Assembly: GCA_010015675.1 (NCBI GenBank)
Contig: ML976989.1
Coordinates: 141,054 to 171,370, forward strand
Direction: 5' to 3'
DNA length: 30,317 nt
From: Byssothecium circinans
Lineage: Eukaryota; Ascomycota; Dothideomycetes; Pleosporales; Massarinaceae
In this document: positions 8,617 to 17,258 of the stretch, in pieces
Layout: the number at the start of each line of letters is the position of its first letter
Numbering within the stretch: position 1 is the first letter of the stretch
The notes under the pieces: generated by a model
Seen by the model: only the letters and a program-made list of their open reading frames with translations
Told to the model about the DNA's origin: nothing
Databases searched by the model: none
Position numbers and translations under genes: made by a program

Positions 8617-10677
8617 TCAATCTATCCGAAGGTTTGCAACTCCTCTTCTATGAACCTCAGCAAATAGCATTCTTCGAAAAGCCCAAGTCGCAGCGTGTTC
8701 TAAGACACACTTTCCCTCAATATCCAAGACATCCAACCTCACCTTAGAATATGAGAGAAGCACTTCCAAGCTCGTTTCATGCCGCCTTTTGGCTGCCACC
8801 ATTAATGGAGTGACCTGATCCTCGTCTGAAATGTTCGCGTCCGCATCATCCCTTTCCAAAAGATATTTAACAACATCAACGTTGTTATCCCTCACTGCGT
8901 GATAAAGCGGCGTTCGTCCAAATCGGTCTCGGTGGTTTACGAGGTCTGGAAAGCGGTCGCACAAAAGTTTCACGCATTCAGCCCCTCCAGAGCAAGTCGC
9001 TCGATGGATAATAGTGTCGTCATGCCACGGAATGTACTCTGCGCCGGCGTCCAGTAGCATTCCGACAATCCCATGTTCGCTGCTTTCTAAAGCAACATTT
9101 ATAATGTTCGTATCAAGTGGCACACTAGAACTTATCTCTTGATTCGTTAAAAGAAGTTGAACTGTCGCAAGGTGCTTGTAAGCCACAGCGTAATATAGTG
9201 GCGTGTGTTCGAAGTCGTCTTTGTGTGTATGGCCTTCTGTACTATGTGATAGAAGAGATGAACAGATCGTGACACGTCCTTTTGCGGCGGCGAAATGTAA
9301 AGGGAGTGCACCAGTAAAAGTAGGAATGTCGGGTGAAGCTCCGGAGGCCAGGAAGTACTCGACTAATTCATCGTGCCCCTTCTGGCAAGCAATATGGAGA
9401 GCCGATCGTCCAAGGAAGTCGACGTGATTCAGTTCTCGTAACCATATGCCCCCGTCCTCCAAGCCGTACAGGCCCAGAGTTGCCGGCAATTGAGTTTTAA
9501 GAACGTCAAATTCTTCATACTGATAGAAGTCTAATGCACGAATAATGCCATTTCGTCCAAGGCAGTCTTCAAAGTTTGTCGAAAGCACTGAAGATCTCTT
9601 CCAGTTGTCATGTTCGACCCAGTGCTCTGAGATATACGAGGGATGTGGATGTGCGATGGCAGGTAGTTCGCACCAGATATCCAGGCGGCTCAGGATTGAC
9701 TTGGCTTTCTCACACACTCGCGAAGATAGTGCCTTAGCCGTGGTGTAGCATAGTCCATTCCCCTGCACTTTGAGTTTCCACTCGTAGGCCAACAATTGGC
9801 CTGCAACATTGCCAGTATCCATCAGCTTGGTATATATCCCAATGTCTTCGGTTTTTTCTGGTGGATCATTCGCGGAGAGATCTCCGGAGCTGCCGACAGA
9901 GAGGAGCTGTCCGAAAAATGACAACAACACTGCCGGATTTTGACCAATGTTGCTGGCATGCAATAATACCTCTGCGCCCTGGATAACGATAGAGTCTAGG
10001 CGTTCGAAGAATCGCGCAAACATGTAGCACGCCGGGTTCATTTCATAGTCATCGCCCCATCCAGTGGCAAATGTGTCTGAATAATCTGTAGACAGATTTT
10101 TCATGGTATTGAGAGCGCGTGACATGATCGTTCGGTAATTCACGAGGAAAGCCCTTCACTTGTAAGTTTGTGATCACCAAGGCGCAATCCAACGTGAGCT
10201 TTACCAATCTTCAATTTCCAGACCGTGGATTTTGCCTTAATCTCTTGGTGAGCCCATCGGTGTTGGAATATTGGTGGGTAACGTGTTTCTCGACTTGCGC
10301 TGAGCTTTCCTTCCTTCAGAGCACTGGAAGTCTTTCTCTTTGCATCGATTGCAGGGTTGGACTCCCTGGCGACCTAATGGAAGACACTGTGTTTCGTTAG
10401 TATATGTTGTAGGAACACTCCAAACGAGAATCATCTTTCATGACTGGTCGGTTACCTTTTGCTTATCCCTTCGACAATTATCGCACTTGATGAAGTCCAA
10501 TCTTCTTCTCTTCCGCGCAACCACCACACTATCGGCACCTGAACGGTTTGAGCTCGGAAGGGTCGACGCGTCCACTCCATCATCAAATTTAGATGTGACG
10601 TGAGTCGTACTGAGAGCAGATGGGACATGATGCGCGACGGGCGAGGCTGTGGTAGCTTTCGGGGCCAGTGGAAACAT
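8617..10677 (-). CDS. Ankyrin-repeat protein with upstream Zn2Cys6 cluster exons (about 620 aa as modelled)
   Basis: The large 3' exon (to TGA/TAA at 8617) encodes a helical region followed by about six ankyrin repeats (for example FLGRSALHIACQKGHDELVE, FGRTPLYHAVRDNNVDVVKY). Upstream exons 10677-10456 and 10386-about 10283 are joined by a 69-bp intron with a ctaac branch site. Together they rebuild a complete Zn2Cys6 binuclear cluster: CDNC, RRDKQK, then C, ten residues, CNRC, KEKDFQ, C, preceded by a basic RKRRRL. A DNA-binding regulator is therefore plausible. The link to the ankyrin exon is the weak point: a gttacc donor at 10282 and an acceptor ending at 10154 are phase-compatible but the donor is poor. 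If not spliced, the ankyrin protein would start at ATG 10125 (502 aa) and the cluster would be a separate remnant. A broken paralogue lies immediately downstream. Confidence 0.7.
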
Positions 10678-11261
10678 CGTTAATTGCTGCGAAGGCTACC
10701 ACGAGGTTCTTCAAACGGGAGGAAATTGTTAGAACTTATATATTTTCTTACGCCATTATATGCATGTGTAGGAGTATAGGCTGCGTTGACTACAATTCGA
10801 TGACTCCTGCGAAGCTGCGCGATAGGCTGGGCTGCGCCACCTCACAGGGGTGGCAGTGCGACGATGCGTGATAGGTCACAAGCAACGCAGAGAGAAGAAG
10901 GTGGCAGATGCGAAGGTGTTGAGTGCGAAAGTGCGTGATAGGTGGAAGGGAGATGATTAACGAGGGGTGGTCGGCTGCTGCGGGTCCTTTGCACTTCCTT
11001 CATGGCTCAAGAGACGCGAAGCAAACTACCAATACGAGAAAAAGTCACCACTACCATTGAATCTGCGGAAGCCTGTGAGAGCTTGAATGGTTGTACGTTT
11101 TCAATTACATTCTAGATCGAGATATCTCTACCCAGATCATATATGCCACATAATCTATCTGCAGCCGCCACAAGGTAGCAAGCCTCGAGCCCTGGAGCAG
11201 CATTCTCAATCCTTTGAATTGAAAAAGCCGCCCCATTCATACTGCGACAGTGGAGATTCGA
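10678..11261. other. Intergenic, no gene seen
   Basis: It lies upstream of the Zn2Cys6/ankyrin gene and downstream of the F-box-like gene, both on the minus strand. GC-poor patches and short frames only. It should contain the promoter of the first and the 3' end of the second. Confidence 0.6.
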
Positions 11262-12947
11262 TCATGTGAACAAACCCGGCATCATCTCTCGGAACTGACG
11301 ACTCATCTGCTGGATGGCAGACAGCTGAGAAGGGTCATCGCAGATGCTCTCCTCGCCAATCTCATCAAGACTAAGTGCAATCCAACAGGCCGGCTTGTAC
11401 TTGGCATAAGCCTTCATCTGCTTCTTGAACTTGTTCACATGCTTCTGAAGAACCTCTGGCTTGACTTCTCCAACTCGAGCCGTGCGCGGACCGCCTTGAG
11501 GGAGATTGGGATGAGGTTTCATGGTCATGCAGACGGCGAAGGCTCCGAGAATCTTATCCTCGTACGGAATGGGGCCCTGTAGACCAAGCTCTCGCATGAC
11601 CCATATCTCGGATGCTACCTCAGGCGTGATGTGCTTGTGCACCTCGGGGGCGACAAGTGGCTTTTTCGGCATGCCTGCGAGAATAGTGTCGAGATGTGTC
11701 CGGCGCTCCTTCTGGGTCATGGCAGGCCACGCCCTAGCCGCCTCCCAACCCTGCTTCGTGACGGGCTCCGAAATCATCTTGTACGCCTTGGCGAAGGCTT
11801 TGCCAGCTTTGTTCGGATGTTCCAGGCCAAGCTCCGCGATGCCAAGTAGGTAATAGAATCGAACGAGCACTTCGGTAAGACCCATATCTTTCTTGCACTT
11901 CCGTAGTACTTCTGCCGCCTTTTCAATTGTCTTGCTGAAGATGACTACGTCCTGCCACCTTCTCCTGCCTTGGTATGCCTTCATCATGCCTGATAGCATG
12001 ACTAAGGCAGTATCAGTCCAGACGAATATCTCAAGCCGCTGGATAACAGCGATCAGGTGGCTGTCGATACCCTGCATCTTGTTGTTTTGCTTCAGAGCAG
12101 CCTCGAGGAAGAAACGGGCATCGTCATACTTCGCTTGGGCCATGTCGACGTTGCCGATCTCGAAAGCCCAGTCACCGTTCCGCTTCATGGAGAGCGCGAG
12201 ATCATGTATCTCCAAGAGTCCGCCACGCAGCCAGGCGACATTCTGGGTCACGGCTGTCGTCACGCGTGCCACGAGAGCTGGATCAACAGGACCCGAGAAT
12301 GAAACTTCCTGTTGATACACCGCTCCACGGACTTGCTGAAAGGGCAGGAACAGCTGTTCTTGGATGGTGATGGGAGTGACGGGCGTTTGACGTAGGGTAA
12401 AGTCGAAGTCATAGCCCACGAAGTTGGCGAAATCGAGGATGCGGAGTGCTCTCGTGAACTTGGTAATGTCATCGATGAGAAGAAGAATGGTAACCTCTGT
12501 TTGGCTCATCTTTGTCTTGATCACGATATCGAGTGTCGCACGGTTGAAGGCGTACTTGGGCTTGAAGAAGGGTACCTCGTGGTTACTCAATGCTTCCTCT
12601 GTCTGCGGGCCGAAGCCGAAGCGGACACCGACAAAGGTATTCTCCCCATACAGAACGGCAGCTGCATCACTATTGATGGTGCGGCTGACGTGAAGAAGAG
12701 CGACCTCGAAGTTGTAGCCTTCGATGAGAAAGCGGCTAGGCGGCTGGCGGACGCGACCGGCGACGAGCAAGTACCGGAAGATGTTGCGGCGAATGCCTTG
12801 GGGAAGCTGCTCAAGACGTGACATGATGCCAATGGCGGTGTGGTTCTTTGCAGGAGAAGTCTGGCCGGTGAGAGGATCAATCGGTAGAAATTGAAGGGTG
12901 AGGCTGCCGGAGGGGTTGAGTTCCACTGGGCCCAGAGCAGACGTCAT
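11262..12947 (-). CDS. F-box/2EXR-like domain protein, 561 aa, function unknown
   Basis: A single intronless frame. ATG 12947 is the first true ATG; the frame is open 17 codons further but without ATG. Around residues 42-115 the pattern LEQLPQGIRRNIFRYLL, HVSRTINSDAAAVLYGENTF is the motif seen in fungal F-box-like/2EXR proteins (LPxEIRxxIY, then SRxINxEAxxVLY). Such domains may recruit substrates to SCF ubiquitin ligases, but most members are uncharacterised. The middle (about 270-420) is helical and resembles TPR-like packing (FEIGNVDMAQAKYDDARFFL, LLGIAELGLEHPNKAGKAFA). The C-terminal ~120 residues are basic then acidic with no known fold. No signal peptide or membrane segment. The family assignment rests on motif shape only. 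Confidence 0.75.
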   Translation of the reverse strand: MTSALGPVELNPSGSLTLQFLPIDPLTGQTSPAKNHTAIGIMSRLEQLPQGIRRNIFRYLLVAGRVRQPPSRFLIEGYNFEVALLHVSRTINSDAAAVLYGENTFVGVRFGFGPQTEEALSNHEVPFFKPKYAFNRATLDIVIKTKMSQTEVTILLLIDDITKFTRALRILDFANFVGYDFDFTLRQTPVTPITIQEQLFLPFQQVRGAVYQQEVSFSGPVDPALVARVTTAVTQNVAWLRGGLLEIHDLALSMKRNGDWAFEIGNVDMAQAKYDDARFFLEAALKQNNKMQGIDSHLIAVIQRLEIFVWTDTALVMLSGMMKAYQGRRRWQDVVIFSKTIEKAAEVLRKCKKDMGLTEVLVRFYYLLGIAELGLEHPNKAGKAFAKAYKMISEPVTKQGWEAARAWPAMTQKERRTHLDTILAGMPKKPLVAPEVHKHITPEVASEIWVMRELGLQGPIPYEDKILGAFAVCMTMKPHPNLPQGGPRTARVGEVKPEVLQKHVNKFKKQMKAYAKYKPACWIALSLDEIGEESICDDPSQLSAIQQMSRQFREMMPGLFT

Positions 12948-13110
12948 GGGGAGCGTTTGCGGCAGGCACGCGTGCAACGTGCCGCCTTCCCTCCTCACGC
13001 TCTCACGTGAACGCGTGCGTACTAGGGCCTACATACATAATGTGTGTTGCAGCACTGAGGAATTGGCCAAGCTACACGTCATGGGACATTGTCAACAGTA
13101 TTCTCTCTTG

Positions 13111-13271
13111 TTATTCACGGAAAGCGTCCACAGCCTTCGCATGTTCTAGGATTACTTCGTCACTGCCTTCAACCGCGAACTTTTGACCGTTCAAGGCGTC
13201 GACTGGTAGACTGAGGCCTTCGAAATCATCATGGAGAACGGCGCCGAAGCTCGCGGCCAACGCATTTCTTA
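13111..13271 (-). other. Candidate short coding exon or gene remnant
   Basis: The minus strand has a frame of about 51 codons ending at TAA 13113-13111 that reads like real protein (ASFGAVLHDDFEGLSLPVDA, then FAVEGSDEVILEHAKAVDAF). It could begin at a splice acceptor near 13271, since the frame closes shortly upstream at a TGA. A tiny upstream ATG frame with a gtaagag donor would imply a 36-bp intron, which is too short to be comfortable. No family recognised. The inverted-repeat element with the assembly gap begins 276 bp upstream, so the 5' part may be lost or displaced. Confidence 0.35.
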
Positions 13272-13546
13272 TGACCAACAATCAAAATTCCAATAACTCT
13301 TACTTTATCCCCAAATGACACTGGCCTTCATTCAGTTCCATGGACCGGACACTCACTAACTTGACGTATAAGAATCAATGAGGAAGATTGAATCGTAGAG
13401 TATGTCAAGGACGAGATGGACGATTGAGTGCTGGCCTAACACTGGATAATTTCAACACGGCAGAAATAACGCAGGTAGATGCAGCGTTGACGAGTTGCTG
13501 AGGGGGGAGAGGAGAAACATTCTCTCGGCTTGGCAGGGATGACGTA

Positions 13547-13608
13547 CCGTGTCCGTGCGCGTAACGCCCGGATTCGCGTAACGCCCGCCTTTTACTAGGA
13601 AAATTAAA
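13547..13608 (+). repeat. Left terminal inverted repeat with internal duplication
   Basis: Matches the right end except that the segment CGCGTAACGCCCG occurs twice here, separated by GATT (13558-13587), while the right end has it once. The repeat then continues as CCTTTTACTAGGAAAATTAAA up to the gap. Confidence 0.85.
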
Positions 13609-14083
13609 NNNNNNNNNNNNNNNNNNNNNNNNNNNNNNNNNNNNNNNNNNNNNNNNNNNNNNNNNNNNNNNNNNNNNNNNNNNNNNNNNNNNNNNNNNNN
13701 NNNNNNNNNNNNNNNNNNNNNNNNNNNNNNNNNNNNNNNNNNNNNNNNNNNNNNNNNNNNNNNNNNNNNNNNNNNNNNNNNNNNNNNNNNNNNNNNNNNN
13801 NNNNNNNNNNNNNNNNNNNNNNNNNNNNNNNNNNNNNNNNNNNNNNNNNNNNNNNNNNNNNNNNNNNNNNNNNNNNNNNNNNNNNNNNNNNNNNNNNNNN
13901 NNNNNNNNNNNNNNNNNNNNNNNNNNNNNNNNNNNNNNNNNNNNNNNNNNNNNNNNNNNNNNNNNNNNNNNNNNNNNNNNNNNNNNNNNNNNNNNNNNNN
14001 NNNNNNNNNNNNNNNNNNNNNNNNNNNNNNNNNNNNNNNNNNNNNNNNNNNNNNNNNNNNNNNNNNNNNNNNNNNNNNNNNNN
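13609..14083. other. Assembly gap, 475 N
   Basis: A run of N of 475 bases inside an inverted-repeat element; the nominal size may not be the real one. Confidence 1.
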
Positions 14084-14153
14084 TAACTTTAGTTAAGGAA
14101 GCTTTTAAAAAGAAAAAGTAATTAAAAAGTTATATAGCTTTAAAGTTACTTAT

Positions 14154-14202
14154 TTTCTTTAATTTTCCTAGTAAAAGGCGGGCGTTACGCGCACGGACAC
14201 GC
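14154..14202 (-). repeat. Right terminal inverted repeat
   Basis: Inverted copy of the left end, running from ctttaattttcctagtaaaa through ggcgggcgttacgcgcac to ggacacgc, with TA just outside at 14203-14204. It ends 72 bp before the ATG of the hydrolase gene, so the element probably overlaps that gene's promoter. Confidence 0.85.
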
Positions 14203-14274
14203 TACTGTCGGACTTCGGAACTCTTTCCGCCCCGTCCCAAAAACTTCCACCTCGACTTCAACAGCACCGCAAAG

Positions 14275-15271
14275 ATGCGCACCCTGCCACGAAGCTGGCT
14301 GCTCGCCCACGCGCCATTCCTCCATCCGAAACACTCTCCACGAATACCTCTCGCAGCCACATCACCAGCATGGACGCGTGTCTTCTCCGCGACAGCGAAT
14401 TGCAGAGCTGTCGACCTCTCCTACACGCTCCACGATGACCATGGCAAGGCAAAGGGCGACCCAATTCTGATTATGCATGGCTTATTCGGAAGCAAGAGGA
14501 ATCACAGGAGCGTTAGCAAGTATACTTTCCCTCCCCATCTCCCTCAATCGCATCTCTAAGTTCGTCACCAGCGCATTCGCACGCGCCCTCTCCCGTCCTG
14601 TCTATAACCTCGACCTCCGCAACCACGGCGACTCCCCGCACGACAAACCCCACAACTACACTTCCATCGCCTCCGACGTTGTTTCCTTCCTGCAGACCCA
14701 CAAACTCCACAACTCAACCCTGATTGGGCACTCCATGGGCGCAAAGACGGCAATGACAATGGCACTGCAAGACCCAAATTGCTGCGCTAACATCGTCGCC
14801 GTCGACAATGCGCCCGTAGACGCAGCCCTGGCCTCCGACTTTCCCAAATACGTAGAAGGCATGCGCCGCGTCGAAGACGCAAAATGCATGTCGCAAAAAG
14901 CTGCCGACGAGATCCTCGAGCCGTATGCAAAGGAGTTACCTGTTCGGCAATTCCTACTAACGAATCTAATACGGCAGCATCCTAGGGAGCCGTACATATT
15001 TAAGATTCCGATCAAGGTATTGGGAAATGCATTGGATGACATGGCGGACTTCCCGTTCAAGAACCCGGACGAGGCAAGGTTTAGTAAACCGGCTTTGTTT
15101 GTCAGGGGCACCAAGAGCCACTATGTTAGTGACGAGACGTTGCCGATCATTGGGAGGTTTTTCCCTCGGTTTGAGTTGAGGGATGTGGAGAGTGGGCATT
15201 GGGTTATCAGTGAGAAGCCCGAGGAGTTTATCAAGGTTGTGTCGGAGTTTCTGAGGGACGCAGAGGAGTAG
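14275..15271 (+). CDS. Mitochondrial alpha/beta hydrolase, Imo32/ABHD11 type, 314 aa
   Basis: Two exons, 14275-14519 and 14572-15271, with a 52-bp intron (gtatac donor, ccag acceptor) that rejoins the frame as NHRSVSNAFARAL. The N-terminal ~45 residues are Arg/Ser/Ala-rich without acids, a typical mitochondrial presequence. The fold motifs are all present: oxyanion-region HGLFGSKRNH, DLRNHGDSPH, nucleophile elbow GHSMGAK (Ser about residue 136) and catalytic His in ESGHWVISEKP near the C-terminus. This pattern matches the family of yeast Imo32 and Eat1 and human ABHD11. Eat1-type members make ethyl acetate and ABHD11 protects lipoylated proteins; which activity applies here cannot be told. 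An inverted-repeat element ends 72 bp upstream of the start codon. Confidence 0.87.
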
Positions 15272-15468
15272 ATCGTGCCGAATATTTTAAGGGTTGTACA
15301 TATGTGGTGTACATTCACGAGCCAAAGGCCTTGATATCGTCAAGTAGGAGGAGAGTTGGGACTATAATAGAGAGGCCGTATAAAATTGCCGAAGAACGCT
15401 ATCAACACAACGCTAGACGAAACAATCAGCTACATACAACAAGAGAAAGATTCGAGACAAAGTAGGAG

Positions 15469-16828
15469 CTATAACTCACTCCGTTCGAACTCCCTCTTTC
15501 CCTGCTCCTCCTTTCCGTTCCCCAACCACTCAGCCACCCCCTCATTCGAAGTCGTCAGATGCTCAAACTCCGGTGCATCCTCACCCAACCCCCAGGCAAA
15601 GACTCCTCCCAACCTCTTCTTCTCGATAACATCGGGAAATTTCTTCAATATCGCCGCCGATGTATCCCAACTCCAGTACAAGTCCTCGTCTGCATCCCAG
15701 TAATAGTGTCCGCCGCCAATCTCATCATACACCCCATTTGCCAGTGCTTTGGTCCAGGATGGTGCAAAGTCGGAGGGGACGGGGTCGTGATAAGAGAAGC
15801 CCCCCACTTTGCCTAGGTCGGCGCCGGTAGTGGGATCTTCCATAAGTGCGGTTGGGCAGCCAACTGGCTGCTTCGCGCAAGTAGCATTCGCAATTGGATC
15901 TGTCTTATACCACTTGGTGTAAAAAGCCAGGCCCAAGTTCGCCTTCTCCGCCGACACACCACGCTCAAGGTAAGCATCGATAGCTTGCAAAGAGAGTTGT
16001 AGTCCTGTGTGGTGTTTTGTGACATTGTCACGTCGGTTGAACATGTCGTACGTCATAATGTTCCAGAAATCGATGCTTTGGGAGATTTGGGGCACGCTGG
16101 CGGCAGTGAAGGCGAGCATATCGCGAGGGAGTCCGGGAACGGCTGCTGAGATTAGTTTGGACGGGCCAAGGGAGGTGCGGAGCTGGGACAGGAGGAGGGG
16201 GTAAGCGGGAATCTCCCAGGCCTTTTCTGAGTTGGGATGTGTTTTGTAGTCTTCGCCGTTGCCCCCTGGATACTCCCAATCGATATCAATGCCTACAATA
16301 TCAGTTTCCAGTCATCGTCTTCACGGACATAGATGCGTACCATCCGCACCCGTTTGCTCTACCATCCTCGCCACGTTCTGCGCAAATAAATCTCTACTCT
16401 CCGCCGTCTTCGCCGCCGTAGAGAAACCGTCCGTGTTGCCCCATCCCCCAATCGCAACCATGATTTTCGCCGAATTGGGGAACTTGGAACGGACTTCTGA
16501 GACTGTGGTAAAGAGATCCCAGGCTGTTTGATTGGGCACGTTGAAGGTCTCGGAACGCATGAATGCTAGGGCCACGTGTGTGATGTTCTCCACGAGAGAT
16601 GGTTCGGGAACGACATTGTGTTGACTTGGAGAAGGTCAGACTTCGGATGGGGATTAAGAGTACTTTGGCATGTGCTTTCCATGAAATTGGAAGATGAGGG
16701 GTGGGCAATACGCACCCGGTCAAATACATGATGTAGCGCAGCTTGGTGTAAGACGACATGGCCGGAAAGACGAAGAGGAGGAAAAGAAAGGCCGGGTAGA
16801 ATGCCCCTTGGAAGATTGAAGATGCCAT
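15469..16828 (-). CDS. Secreted GH18 chitinase, 406 aa
   Basis: Three exons: 16828-16716, 16624-16341 and 16292-15469, with 91- and 48-bp introns; the second intron splits the catalytic motif. A hydrophobic N-terminus (FYPAFLFLLFVFPAMS) is a signal peptide. The GH18 barrel begins at YIMYLTGQHN, has the SxGG-like strand MVAIGGWGNTDGF, and the spliced active-site motif DGIDIDWEYPGG contains the catalytic Glu (about residue 139) and the preceding Asp residues. Later barrel strands include DFWNIMTYD and the C-terminal GVFAWGLGEDAP. All catalytic residues are intact, so chitin hydrolysis for wall remodelling, mycoparasitism or nutrition is likely. There is no chitin-binding or LysM module. ATG 16828 is chosen because the in-frame codons further up to 16897 lack ATG. 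It is convergent with the hydrolase gene, 197 bp apart. Confidence 0.92.
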
Positions 16829-17258
16829 CCTCCTTGATGAAGTTGATATTTGGACAGTAAATAGCACGAGAAAGAGGGGTGTGGGGTTCGAGTTCAAGTC
16901 TGCTTTAGATAGCGGAACCCGGATTGCGCTAGCTAGGCGTCTTATTCGTAGCTTTTCCTATTAACTTCCTCCTGTTTTCTACTGCGTGATATAAAATTTG
17001 CATGAGCGAGGGTATAATAACAGCTAACTACTAGAGCGCAAACCTTCTCTAAATTCCTATGAATCCTATGAAGCTGGCTATTACTCGGCGTGAGGGGTTG
17101 CGATTGTCGCTCATTTACCCGTCCCTTTGAGGAAAGTGAAGGGTGCAGTGTGGGGAAGGTGCAGCCGGTAGAGGACGCGATGACCGCCAAGCTCGTTAAA
17201 GCTTGCTCCCACGAATGTCTACATCATCGAACCATTTGCATTCTTCTCCAAAGCCTCC
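16829..17258. promoter_or_regulatory. Divergent promoter region between chitinase and Htd2-like gene
   Basis: 430 bp between two divergent start codons. No gene is seen inside and no clear TATA box for either side. It must contain both promoters. Confidence 0.5.

Larger units (their letters stand above)
13547..14202. mobile_element. AT-rich terminal-inverted-repeat element interrupted by an assembly gap
   Basis: The sequences on both sides of the N-run are inverted copies: left from 13548, right ending at 14201, both reading cgtgtccgtgcgcgtaacgc inward and then ttttactaggaaaattaaa. A TA dinucleotide flanks each end (13545-13546 and 14203-14204), consistent with a Tc1/mariner-type target duplication. 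The first base inside TA differs (C on the left, G on the right). The readable interior (14084-14160) is very AT-rich with no coding sequence, suggesting a non-autonomous or RIP-degraded copy. The true interior length is unknown because of the gap. Confidence 0.8.

Noticed and set aside
10283..10300. GC-AG intron (gcaagt donor at 10298) linking the Zn2Cys6 exon to the ankyrin exon
   Set aside because: The donor matches GC-intron consensus but leaves phase 1, while the only usable acceptor (10154) needs phase 2, so the ankyrin frame would not be restored.
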